Of a DNA stretch of 64,000 nt, positions 8,687 to 16,344 are shown one piece after another; position 1 is the first letter of the stretch, and every line of letters begins with the position of its first letter. The stretch covers positions 25,759 through 89,758 of the forward strand of contig NZ_BMIR01000016.1 in NCBI RefSeq assembly GCF_014642655.1. Reading direction: 5' to 3'. The notes under the pieces are model-generated. The model did not search any database, was not told the DNA's origin, and saw nothing but the letters and a program-made list of their open reading frames with translations. The position numbers and the translations under genes are program-made. Origin of the DNA: Pullulanibacillus camelliae (lineage in GTDB: Bacteria; Bacillota; Bacilli; Bacillales; Sporolactobacillaceae).

Positions 8687-9850
8687 ATGGGTAAAGTAAG
8701 GATTGGTATTATTGGTGTTGGTAACATGGGGAGTTCACATGCTGTATATCTCAATAATAATGAGGTACCAGAAGCTGAGCTCGTCGCAGTATGTGATACG
8801 AACCAAGCTAGATTAGATTGGGCAAAGGCACATTTAAAGGAGACTGTAGCGCTTTATGATGATGCTAACCACCTTCTAGCTGCTGACGATGTGGATGCCG
8901 TTATCATTGCGACCCCCCATTATGAGCATTCACCTCTGGCGATTAAAGCCTTTGAGAAAGGCAAGCATGTGATGAGTGAGAAACCCGCCGGGGTTTATAC
9001 GAAGCAAGTGCGGGAAATGAACCAAGCCGCTGCGAAAAGCGGTAAAGTCTTTGGCATCATGTATAATCAGCGCACGAATCCCCTTTATCAAAAACTGCGC
9101 GAGCTTGTTCAAGCAGGGGAACTCGGGGAAATTAAGCGGACCAACTGGATAATCACCAATTGGTATCGCTCACAGAGTTATTATGATTCCGGTGGCTGGC
9201 GGGCTACTTGGGCTGGAGAAGGTGGCGGTGTTCTTCTTAACCAAGACCCTCATCAGTTGGATTTATGGCAATGGACAGCAGGGATGATGCCCCAACGCGT
9301 TCGTGCCTTTTGTGGATTTGGAAAGTTCCATGATATTGAGGTAGAAGACGATGTGACTGCTTATGTTGAATATGAAAATGGTGCAACAGGCGTATTTGTG
9401 ACGTCAACGGGCGATAGCCCTGGAACAAACCGTTATGAAATTTCAGGGGATCGCGGGAAACTCGTTGTCGAAGAGGGGCAGCTTACATTTTGGCGCCTCA
9501 GGCAATCTGAGCGGGAATTTAATCGCAAGTATAAAGGGGGTTTTGGGGAGCCAGAATGTTGGAAGATAGATGTTCCTGTTCATGGTAAAGCCACCGATCA
9601 TAGAGGGATTACAACAAATTGGGTGCAAGCGATCTTACATGGCACAGCGCTTCTCGCTCCGGGTGAAGAAGGCATCAAAGGTTTGGAAATCTCTAATGCC
9701 ATGCACTTGTCAGCTTGGACAGATAATTGGGTAGACCTGCCGGTTGATGAAGATCTCTATTATGAAAAATTGCAGGAACGCATTCAGCAGTCCACATTTA
9801 AAAAGAAAGCGACAGGTGCGCGTACATTAAATGTTGATGGCACACACTAA
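8687..9850 (+). CDS. Gfo/Idh/MocA family dehydrogenase (Gfo-2)
   Basis: 387 residues, a paralogue of Gfo-1 with the same landmarks: GIIGVGNMGSSHA for NAD(P), SEKPAGVYTKQ, NQRTNPLYQKL, GGGVLLNQDPHQLDLWQW. The extra C-terminal tail (FKKKATGARTLNVDGTH) is unique to this copy. The ATG at 8687 is chosen because it begins the Rossmann domain and has GGTGGTG upstream; the frame extends 54 bases further up, into the end of SPI-3. It is the last gene before a strong terminator at 9895, so the cluster from 650 may end here. Confidence 0.88.
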   Translation: MGKVRIGIIGVGNMGSSHAVYLNNNEVPEAELVAVCDTNQARLDWAKAHLKETVALYDDANHLLAADDVDAVIIATPHYEHSPLAIKAFEKGKHVMSEKPAGVYTKQVREMNQAAAKSGKVFGIMYNQRTNPLYQKLRELVQAGELGEIKRTNWIITNWYRSQSYYDSGGWRATWAGEGGGVLLNQDPHQLDLWQWTAGMMPQRVRAFCGFGKFHDIEVEDDVTAYVEYENGATGVFVTSTGDSPGTNRYEISGDRGKLVVEEGQLTFWRLRQSEREFNRKYKGGFGEPECWKIDVPVHGKATDHRGITTNWVQAILHGTALLAPGEEGIKGLEISNAMHLSAWTDNWVDLPVDEDLYYEKLQERIQQSTFKKKATGARTLNVDGTH

Positions 9851-9894
9851 CGATTTAAAACTATGGATCATAGATGAATAGACAAGGCGTGATC

Positions 9895-9946
9895 AATGCA
9901 AGTATTCGTAGAAGAGCAAGCACACGAATAGTTGCATTCTTTTTTC
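9895..9946 (+). terminator. Rho-independent terminator after Gfo-2
   Basis: ATGCAAGTATTCGT at 9896-9909 pairs with ACGAATAGTTGCAT at 9924-9937 (one G-G mismatch in 14), followed by TCTTTTTTC. It marks the end of the first catabolic operon. Confidence 0.85.
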
Positions 9947-10218
9947 TTATATGATTCAAAAGTACGACATCCCAAGTGTTAAGGAGATTAAAAAGCATAT
10001 CAAGAGCGGATACTTTTCAATCAAGTGCGCGTGCAATTAAAGGCCGAAGCCCCTAATAAATGCAGATTTAAAGCAATAGAAGACATCCCCTATTTATAAA
10101 GGCTGTCAACGGAATGACGTTAAAGCTCTGATTTAGTGGGTGCTTCGAAAAATCACATCAGGAGTATCGATACGGTACAAGGCGTTAACGAAAGAAATTT
10201 TTCATAGGAGGATGATGT
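9947..10218. other. Intergenic region with decayed repeat fragments
   Basis: No gene seen. AAATCACATCAGGAGTA followed by GGTACAAGG near 10151-10183 resembles the 3' half of repeat family B. AATTAAAG and TTAAAGCAATAG around 10036-10080 may be eroded family A. The last ~20 bases carry the ribosome site for the next gene. Confidence 0.4.
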
Positions 10219-11034
10219 ATGAAGTTTGCCTTTACAACGTTAGGGTGTCCAACATGGGATATGGATATGATTATCAACAAAGCGGTCGAATATGGGTATC
10301 AAGGTGTTGACTTCCGAGGGTATCTTGAGACATTAGATATCTACAAGACAGAAGCCTTTACTACACATCTTGAACAAACAAAAAAACATTTTGCTGAGGC
10401 GGGATTAGAGATCCCCTGCTTCTCCAGCTCTATTCGATTATTCTCAACCTCGAAGGAGGAAAGAGAGGATTTTGCCGAAGAGCTAGAGCAATATGGCCAG
10501 CTCTGTCAGCATTTTAATACGCCTTATGTCAGAGTGTTTGGCGGCTCAATCGGTGATCTTGACCGGGAGATGGCCTTGGAGATTGTCGCGCAACATGCCT
10601 GGAAACTATTGACTATTGCTGAGCGATATGGCATCACCCTTTTATTAGAAACCCATGATGACTGGACGGATAGCCGGACAGTGCAAGCGGTCATAGAGCG
10701 TGTAGGAAATGCGCATTTACAAGTATTGTGGGACGTACATCATCCTTATCGAACAAAGGAGGAAGCACCTGAAGATACCGTTGCACGTTTAGGTGAGGCG
10801 ATCAAATATACCCATTGGAAGGACTCCTATAAGACCCAAAGTAATGACAGGGGGTACCAATTGTGCCTTATGGGTGAGGGTGATTGTCCCTTTCAAAGAA
10901 TGGTTGATCAATTAAAGCGGATGAATTATAGCGGATACTATACCTTAGAATGGGAGAAGAAATGGTGGCCTAATATTGAGGAACCTGAGATTGCTTTTAA
11001 AAGTTTTCCTATTTTCATGAAAGCCCTTCAATAA
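10219..11034 (+). CDS. Sugar phosphate isomerase/epimerase-like TIM barrel (SPI-4)
   Basis: 271 residues. Motifs: FAFTTLGCPTWDMD at the N-terminus, LLLETHDDWTDSR, VLWDVHHPYRTKEE, THWKDSYK and YTLEWEKKWWP, giving the E-D-H-E ligand order of the xylose-isomerase-like fold. ATAGGAGG precedes the ATG. Unlike SPI-2 and SPI-3 it has no adjacent Gfo/Idh; instead an AraC regulator follows in the same direction. The substrate is unknown. Confidence 0.82.
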   Translation: MKFAFTTLGCPTWDMDMIINKAVEYGYQGVDFRGYLETLDIYKTEAFTTHLEQTKKHFAEAGLEIPCFSSSIRLFSTSKEEREDFAEELEQYGQLCQHFNTPYVRVFGGSIGDLDREMALEIVAQHAWKLLTIAERYGITLLLETHDDWTDSRTVQAVIERVGNAHLQVLWDVHHPYRTKEEAPEDTVARLGEAIKYTHWKDSYKTQSNDRGYQLCLMGEGDCPFQRMVDQLKRMNYSGYYTLEWEKKWWPNIEEPEIAFKSFPIFMKALQ

Positions 11035-11060
11035 TCGAGTGAAGTTCGTTAAAATAAAGG

Positions 11061-11078
11061 TGATGACACCTGTCATCA
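11061..11078. promoter_or_regulatory. Perfect inverted repeat upstream of AraC gene
   Basis: TGATGACA-CC-TGTCATCA, an 8-bp perfect dyad with a 2-bp centre, sits 70 bp before the AraC-type start. No T-run follows, so it is not a typical terminator; an operator is more likely. The binder is unknown. Confidence 0.45.
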
Positions 11079-11147
11079 AGATCAAACAGCTTGTATAGTC
11101 GTTTTATAGCTTGCTCAAAAGCGCTATGGGATAGAGGAGTAATAGCT

Positions 11148-12005
11148 GTGATTACATCGTTTTTAAAGAACGACCAAACCATCGGTGTCGATTATCACCA
11201 AAAAACCATCGGTCATGCTGGTTATGAGTCTGATTTTCATTCACATTTGGAATTTGAAATCTACTTTTTTCATAGTGGCACTTGTAATTATTTTATTAAT
11301 GACCGCATTTATCAGCTTGTGCCTGGGGACATGATTGTCATGCACGGCCTAACATTACACCGTCCCCATCCTGATCTGAATATCCCCTATGAGCGCACGA
11401 AAATTCATTTTAAGCCAGATCTTCTGGAGAACTTGATTCATGAATTTAGTGGTGTAGATCTCTATCTTCCTTTTAGAAAATTGCAAAACATGCGGATTAA
11501 TCTTCAGCACCGCCGTGATCAATTAGAACGCTTATTTAAAGAAATATATATTAGCTACCGTAAGAAGGCGCAGCCGCTTTACATGGCCAAGCTTCAAATC
11601 CATTTGTTAGAGCTTTTAACACTGATTTATCAATCTTGTGAGGAAAAGCTTTTAGAGCAAAGCTATGAAAAGAACTCTAATATAAAAGTGGAGAATGTGC
11701 AAAAAATAATGGATTTTATTGAAGCCCATTATCAAGAAGAAACATTAACATTAGATGATATTGCTCATCAGACTTATTTGAGTAAATTTTATGTTTCACG
11801 CATTTTTAAAGAAGTGACAGGTGCAGGATTGTCTGATTACATTACGACTAAGAAGGTTAATAAAGCCAAGCAGTTGCTTTTAAGTGGCAAGACAGTGACT
11901 GAGGCGAGTTTGGAGGTCGGGTATAAGCATCCTGCCTATTTCAGCCGTATATTTAAACAAAAGGTAGGTGTCACCGCGGATCACTTCCGAAAAATGACAG
12001 AATGA
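11148..12005 (+). CDS. AraC family transcriptional regulator with N-terminal cupin
   Basis: 285 residues from a GTG at 11148, chosen because AGAGGAG at 11133-11139 is well spaced; the frame runs open to 11091 without a ribosome site. Residues ~20-100 form a cupin sugar-sensing domain (FHSHLEFEIYFFHSGTCNYFI, LVPGDMIVMH, HRPHP). Residues ~185-285 hold two helix-turn-helix motifs (LDDIAHQTYLSKFYVSRIFKEVTG and VTEASLEVGYKHPAYFSRIFKQKVG). It probably activates the neighbouring catabolic genes in response to a sugar. A short terminator follows. Confidence 0.9.
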   Translation: MITSFLKNDQTIGVDYHQKTIGHAGYESDFHSHLEFEIYFFHSGTCNYFINDRIYQLVPGDMIVMHGLTLHRPHPDLNIPYERTKIHFKPDLLENLIHEFSGVDLYLPFRKLQNMRINLQHRRDQLERLFKEIYISYRKKAQPLYMAKLQIHLLELLTLIYQSCEEKLLEQSYEKNSNIKVENVQKIMDFIEAHYQEETLTLDDIAHQTYLSKFYVSRIFKEVTGAGLSDYITTKKVNKAKQLLLSGKTVTEASLEVGYKHPAYFSRIFKQKVGVTADHFRKMTE

Positions 12006-12027
12006 GGCGTGCTTGAGTCACGCTTTT
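12005..12027 (+). terminator. Short terminator after AraC gene
   Basis: AGGCGTG pairs with CACGCTT (one G-T pair), then TTTTT. The stem begins on the last base of the stop codon. Confidence 0.6.
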
Positions 12028-12167
12028 TGATGGGATGAGTAAAATAAAAAGAAGGATTGAGGAAAGCCCCTTTAAGACAAGCATATTTGATTGAAAGTTT
12101 GAAAAAGTAACAAAGATAATCGGAAGTATGTTAGACTTGATATAAACGTTTGTGATGTATTTAAAAA

Positions 12168-12181
12168 TGAAAGCGTTCTTT
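12168..12181 (+). promoter_or_regulatory. cre-like site before first yesL-like gene
   Basis: TGAAAGCGTTCTTT matches 12 of 14 cre positions and lies 26 bp before the ATG. A weak sigma-A-like pair (TTGATA 12137, TTTAAA 12160, 17-bp gap) lies just upstream. It suggests catabolite control. Confidence 0.4.
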
Positions 12182-12207
12182 TGATTATAAAGTGGAGGAG
12201 AGGTCTT

Positions 12208-12876
12208 ATGCAGCTAGGTGGATTAACAGGGGGAATCTATAGACTATGCGATTGGATCATGAAATTCGCTTATGTCAATCTGTTATGGCTCCTGTTCACA
12301 ATTGTAGGTTTGGGATTATTCGGGATTGTACCAGCAACAGCTTCACTTTTCTCGGTAGTGCGTAAATGGGTCATGGGTGAAACGGATGTCCCTGTTTTCA
12401 AGACTTTTTGGAAGAACTATCGCACTTATTTCATTAAAGTCAATATCATGGGGCTGATTTATTTTATCATTGGTCTTGTTCTTTATTTTGACATAGCCTT
12501 CTTCAGGCATCACACTGGAACAGGGGCGACTGTGCTATTAGTTGTCCTGCTTATGATTACGGTGCTATACTTGATAACTCTCATGTACTTTTTCCCAACC
12601 TTTGCTCACTTCGACCTTTCCTACGGGCGCTACTTTAAATATACATTGCTGTTCGGGATATCTAGCCCAGTGTCCACCTTTATCATGGTTGCGGGCATCG
12701 TGGCTAACTATTTTCTTATGAATCTTATACCGGGACTCTTGCCCTTCTTTGGCATAAGCGGGATGAGCTTCGTCATTATGTGGGCTGCTTACCGGACCTT
12801 TACTAAAATTGAGCAACGTAAAGAAGCGTATCGACAAAAAAGTACGAATACACTAAAGGATACAACAGAGAGCTAA
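12208..12876 (+). CDS. YesL family membrane protein (DUF624), copy 1
   Basis: 222 residues with about five hydrophobic segments. The start MQLGGLTGGIYRLCDWIMKFAYVNLLW and the LFGIVPATASLFSVVRKWVMG motif are typical of YesL/DUF624, small integral membrane proteins often coded next to CUT1 sugar transporters and pectin or hemicellulose genes in Bacillales. The function is unknown. ATG 12208 is preferred over TTG 12181 because GGAGGAGAGG precedes it. Copy 2 at 20972 lies directly after a sugar ABC transporter. Confidence 0.85.
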   Translation: MQLGGLTGGIYRLCDWIMKFAYVNLLWLLFTIVGLGLFGIVPATASLFSVVRKWVMGETDVPVFKTFWKNYRTYFIKVNIMGLIYFIIGLVLYFDIAFFRHHTGTGATVLLVVLLMITVLYLITLMYFFPTFAHFDLSYGRYFKYTLLFGISSPVSTFIMVAGIVANYFLMNLIPGLLPFFGISGMSFVIMWAAYRTFTKIEQRKEAYRQKSTNTLKDTTES

Positions 12877-12882
12877 AAAAGT

Positions 12883-12907
12883 GGAGGCCCGTGGCCTTCT
12901 TTTTTTT
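12883..12907 (+). terminator. Terminator after yesL-like copy 1
   Basis: GGAGGCC pairs with GGCCTTC (one G-T), followed by eight T. Strong. Confidence 0.8.
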
Positions 12908-13063
12908 GGGGGAAAGTGGTACTGTACCGGAGCGATTAAAAATGAGAAACTTATAGAGACTTATTAGAGAGTATAGGTAAAAAGTGAAGCAAGGAGCTCC
13001 AAATCCCTTTTTTACTCTCCAAACATATGGATGGAATTGTTGTTTTGATCAGTGGAAGAACCC

Positions 13064-13093
13064 TTGATTTCTGACTTGTATAGTGAATATAAT
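13064..13093 (+). promoter_or_regulatory. Sigma-A promoter of the alaR-alaT-like pair
   Basis: TTGATT at 13064-13069 and a perfect TATAAT at 13088-13093, 18-bp spacer, about 80 bp before the Lrp-type gene. The rest of the gap from 12908 holds no gene. Confidence 0.65.
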
Positions 13094-13171
13094 GGAGAAA
13101 GTCTTATAAGTGTAAGAGAGTTCTAAATTTTTCTTTTAAAAGATTGATAATTCCGAATAAAGAGAGTGGTT

Positions 13172-13669
13172 ATGGTGGAACAGCTTGACATTGATTTGCT
13201 AGATTTATTAGAGAAAAATGGAAGAATGTCCCTAGATATGATCGCGAAAACTTTAGATATAAGTGAAGATGAAGCGAGTCAGCGCATTAAGAAGCTCGAA
13301 CAAAAAAATGCTATTTTAGGCTATTCGGCGATTGCCAATTGGTCAAAAGTACTCGATTATGAAGGCGTAACTGCAATGATAGATGTTAAGGTGACACCCA
13401 CACGTGGGGCGGGGTTTGATAAGATTGCTGAACGCATTTATCGCTTCCCAGAGGTTAAGGCTGTTTATCTTATGTCAGGTGCTTATGATCTGTCCGTTTC
13501 TATACAGGGGAAAACCATGTCTGATATTGGACGGTTTGTCTCAGAAAAGCTTTCAACATTGGAGTCTGTTATCTCGACCACAACGCATTTTATTTTGAAA
13601 AAATATAAGCATGATGGTGTGATTTTTGACCCGGATGATGATGATAAAAGGATTGTGGTGTCACCTTGA
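13172..13669 (+). CDS. alaR: Lrp/AsnC family regulator, AlaR-like
   Basis: 165 residues. N-terminal winged helix (LDLLEKNGRMSLDMIAKTL, EDEASQRIKKLEQKNAILGY) and C-terminal RAM domain with MIDVKVTPTRG and the sensor stretch VKAVYLMSGAYDLSV. ATG 13172 is used; a GTG at 13166 is also in frame. Its stop overlaps the TTG start of the aminotransferase by four bases, the layout of B. subtilis alaR-alaT (yugG-yugH), where AlaR activates the alanine transaminase gene. The identification rests on domain and gene order. Confidence 0.75.
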   Translation: MVEQLDIDLLDLLEKNGRMSLDMIAKTLDISEDEASQRIKKLEQKNAILGYSAIANWSKVLDYEGVTAMIDVKVTPTRGAGFDKIAERIYRFPEVKAVYLMSGAYDLSVSIQGKTMSDIGRFVSEKLSTLESVISTTTHFILKKYKHDGVIFDPDDDDKRIVVSP

Positions 13670-14832
13670 GAACTTCTCTTTCCTATCTATCAAAGAAGGT
13701 AGCTGAGCTTCAGCCTTCGGGCATCCGTCGTTTTTTTGATCTCGCCTCCACAATGGAGGATGTCATCTCTTTAGGTGTGGGCGAGCCCGATTTTGTGACA
13801 CCATGGAATGTAATCGAAGCCAGCTATCATTCATTAGAAAAAGGCTATACTGCTTATACAGCTAATGCAGGAATGATTGAACTCCGGCGCTTGATTGAGG
13901 AGTATTTAGCTGAGCAGTTTAACGTGAGGTATAATGCTGAAGATCAAATTCTTGTGACCGTTGGAGCGAGTCAAGCCATTGATTTATCGATTCGTGCTTT
14001 AATTGATCCTGGCGATGAAGTGATCATTGCTGAGCCTTGTTTTGTGGCCTATGCCCCGATTGTAAGCTTGGCCGGTGGCATCCCTGTGCCTGTCGATGCC
14101 CACGCGGAGAATGCCTTTCGCCTGCAGCCAGAGCAGCTTGAGGCGGCTGTGACCAATCGGACGAAGGCGGTGCTGATATGCAGCCCAAACAATCCCACTG
14201 GTGCGGTTTTGCGTACAGAGGAGCTTATCGGGATTGCCGCTGTTGTTGAAAACCATGATTTGATTGTGATATCAGATGAAATTTATGCGGAATTGACTTA
14301 TGATGAAGGCTACACGAGTTTGGCTTCATTAGAGCAGTTAAAGGAGCGTACGCTCTTAGTTTCAGGATTTTCAAAGGCCTTTGCGATGACAGGGTGGCGT
14401 CTGGGCTATGTGGCGGGCCCTTCTGAATGGATTCAAGCGATGCTAAAAATTCATCAATACACAATGATGTGTGCCTCTACGATGGCGCAGCATGGAGCCA
14501 TCGAGGCGCTCAAAAACGGTAGAGAGAGTATGCTGGCGATGAAAAAAAGCTATAAACAACGTCGCAATTTCATTGTCAACAGCTTAAATGATCTCGGGCT
14601 TGAGTGTCATCGACCAGGCGGTGCTTTTTATGTCTTTCCATCGGTGAAAAGCACCGGATTGACATCTGAAGCATTTGCCGAAAAACTCTTGCAAGAAGAG
14701 CATGTTGCAGTGGTTCCAGGTCATGTTTTTGGAAAAAGCGGTGAGGGCTATATCCGCTGCTCTTATGCGACTTCCTTAAAACAATTAGACGAAGCTATTA
14801 AACGCATTCAACGCTTCTTACAGCGTTTATAA
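13666..14832 (+). CDS. alaT: PLP-dependent aminotransferase, AlaT/PatA-like
   Basis: 388 residues, class I/II fold. SLGVGEPDFVTP, YTANAGMIELR, NPNNPTG-type CSPNNPTGAVL, the PLP-lysine motif VSGFSKAFAMTGWRLGY and the C-terminal YIRCSYATS are all intact. It transfers amino groups between an amino acid (probably alanine or an aromatic) and 2-oxoglutarate. The TTG start overlaps the regulator stop (TTGA), so the two are translationally coupled. Some relatives are annotated as PatA (N-acetyl-LL-diaminopimelate aminotransferase), so the substrate is not certain. Confidence 0.88.
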   Translation: MRTSLSYLSKKVAELQPSGIRRFFDLASTMEDVISLGVGEPDFVTPWNVIEASYHSLEKGYTAYTANAGMIELRRLIEEYLAEQFNVRYNAEDQILVTVGASQAIDLSIRALIDPGDEVIIAEPCFVAYAPIVSLAGGIPVPVDAHAENAFRLQPEQLEAAVTNRTKAVLICSPNNPTGAVLRTEELIGIAAVVENHDLIVISDEIYAELTYDEGYTSLASLEQLKERTLLVSGFSKAFAMTGWRLGYVAGPSEWIQAMLKIHQYTMMCASTMAQHGAIEALKNGRESMLAMKKSYKQRRNFIVNSLNDLGLECHRPGGAFYVFPSVKSTGLTSEAFAEKLLQEEHVAVVPGHVFGKSGEGYIRCSYATSLKQLDEAIKRIQRFLQRL

Positions 14833-14837
14833 GTCGC

Positions 14838-14905
14838 GGCCCTCCTACATAATATCTCCCTTTTAGGTAAAGCTATCCAAAAAGGAGTAAGGAGGGCTTT
14901 TTTTG
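14838..14905 (+). terminator. Nested terminator hairpin that contains the next gene's ribosome site and start
   Basis: GCCCTCCT at 14839-14846 pairs exactly with AGGAGGGC at 14890-14897, followed by a run of seven T. Inside, CTCC-C-TTTT (14856-14864) pairs with AAAAGGAG (14880-14887). The 3' outer arm is the Shine-Dalgarno sequence (GGAGG 14891-14895) and the T-run ends in the TTG start codon of the next SDR. It can terminate alaT transcription and hide the SDR ribosome site. Confidence 0.75.
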
Positions 14906-15691
14906 ACGGAAACAACACTGCAAGGTAAAGTGGCACTTGTAACTGGCGCCGGCTCAGGCATCGGTAAAGCCAGTGCTATTCGTTTAGCGCAAGCAGGCGC
15001 CAAGGTTGGCTTAGTGGATTTGAAAGAACATCATAGTGAAAAAGTCAAACAAGAAATTGAGTCCTTAGGTGGGGAAGCGGTGGTGAGTGATACCGATGTC
15101 TCAGATCCAACTCGTGTAGAGGAAAGTGTTAAAAAAGTGGTCGAGCAGTGGGGACGCCTGGATATTGTTTATGCAAACGCAGGGATTAATGGCAAAGTAG
15201 CCCCCATCGAGGACCTTGCTCCCGAAGAATGGGACCAAACCTTAACCACAAATTTAAAGAGTACCTTTTTAGCTGTAAAATATGCCATTCCCCATATGAA
15301 AAAGGCTGGAGGAAGCATTATTATAACAAGTTCAATTAATGGCAATCGCACGTTTTCGGGCTTTGGCATGTCGGCTTATAGTGCGTCAAAGGCCGGGCAA
15401 ATGGCTTTCGGTAAAATGGCTGCGCTAGAACTTGCAAGATATCACATTCGTGTCAACATCATTTGCCCAGGTGCGATTGAAACCAACATTAGTCAAAATA
15501 CCTTTAAAGATAAGAAGGACCTTGAGAAGATCAAAATTCCTGTTAAATATCCAGAGGGGAGTCAGCCGCTTGAACATAAAGCTGGTCAACCTGAGCAGGT
15601 AGCAGAGCTTGTCCATTTTCTTTCCAGCGATGCATCAAGTCATATCACCGGAACAGAAGTGTTTATCGACGGCGCAGAATCATTATTATGA
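14903..15691 (+). CDS. SDR family oxidoreductase
   Basis: 262 residues. TGAGSGIGKASA binds the cofactor, DLKE in the beta2 loop favours NAD, then NAGI, catalytic Ser in IITSSINGN, YSASK, and FIDGAES at the end. The TTG at 14903 is the only start with a ribosome site (GGAGG 14891-14895), but both lie in the hairpin described at 14838-14905. If that hairpin terminates, expression needs read-through or a promoter inside the hairpin. Substrate unknown; resembles general NAD-dependent alcohol or sugar SDRs. Confidence 0.82.
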   Translation: MTETTLQGKVALVTGAGSGIGKASAIRLAQAGAKVGLVDLKEHHSEKVKQEIESLGGEAVVSDTDVSDPTRVEESVKKVVEQWGRLDIVYANAGINGKVAPIEDLAPEEWDQTLTTNLKSTFLAVKYAIPHMKKAGGSIIITSSINGNRTFSGFGMSAYSASKAGQMAFGKMAALELARYHIRVNIICPGAIETNISQNTFKDKKDLEKIKIPVKYPEGSQPLEHKAGQPEQVAELVHFLSSDASSHITGTEVFIDGAESLL

Positions 15692-15696
15692 GAAGA

Positions 15697-15731
15697 TGTC
15701 AAAGCCCCTACTGTTAGCAGAGGCTTTGACA
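15697..15731. terminator. Hairpin between convergent genes
   Basis: TGTCAAAGCC pairs perfectly with GGCTTTGACA, extended inward by CT/AG. The T-runs on both strands are weak, but its position between two converging genes supports termination. Confidence 0.5.
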
Positions 15732-15744
15732 TAAACCTTCTTTC

Positions 15745-16158
15745 TTATTTATATGCTTTTGCTTGTGGGGAGTCTGGATCGAGCTGCATGAATTCAATAC
15801 GGTTGCCATCGGGGTCTTTTACCCAGCATTGGTAATTGAGATCCTTCCCTTGCTGCGGCTTGATCAAAAGCGGCCAGCCCTTTTCTGTGAGGTGATCTGC
15901 GACAGTCTGGATATCATCGACCTCTAAGCAAAGGTGATCATAGCCAATCAAATGGTCCACCTCAGGCTTCTTATGGACACCGCCATAAAAAAGCTCAATA
16001 AATTGTCCGCCACCTACTTTGATATAAATAATCCAAGGCTGGTCGTTATCATCATGAATTTCAAATGCTTTTTCAAATCCCAGAACATCATAATAAAAAT
16101 GTAGTGAAGCCTGCATATCTGCAACGGTCAGCGCCGCATGCCCAATGCCCTTGATCAT
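15745..16158 (-). CDS. VOC (glyoxalase/bleomycin resistance) family protein
   Basis: 137 residues, a single vicinal-oxygen-chelate domain: GIGHAALTVADMQASLHFY, then FIELFYGG, YDHLCLEVDDIQ and VKDPDGNRIEFMQLD. His and Glu in these motifs are the usual metal ligands. It is a lactoylglutathione-lyase-like protein; the substrate is not predictable. ATG 16158 is used because it starts the fold, with GAGGAG upstream; the longer frame begins at 16179. Confidence 0.85.
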   Translation of the reverse strand: MIKGIGHAALTVADMQASLHFYYDVLGFEKAFEIHDDNDQPWIIYIKVGGGQFIELFYGGVHKKPEVDHLIGYDHLCLEVDDIQTVADHLTEKGWPLLIKPQQGKDLNYQCWVKDPDGNRIEFMQLDPDSPQAKAYK

Positions 16159-16291
16159 CTCATTCACTCTCCTCAGCACATCTATTTATAATCATAGTAT
16201 AATCGGAAAAAACGATTTTGTAATCCTTTTCACTCCAGTCGAGTAGAGATTTAAAAAATGCACACCTCCACCAGACAGTTTTTGCTAAATT

Positions 16292-16331
16292 TAAAAAGGC
16301 CCCTCATAAAGACTGTCAGTGAAGGGTCCTT
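16292..16331 (-). terminator. Terminator of xylR
   Basis: On the minus strand AAGGACCCT pairs with AGGGGCCTT (one mismatch), followed by TTTTT. It lies just past the xylR stop. Confidence 0.7.
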
Positions 16332-16344
16332 GAGCTTTATCCAA

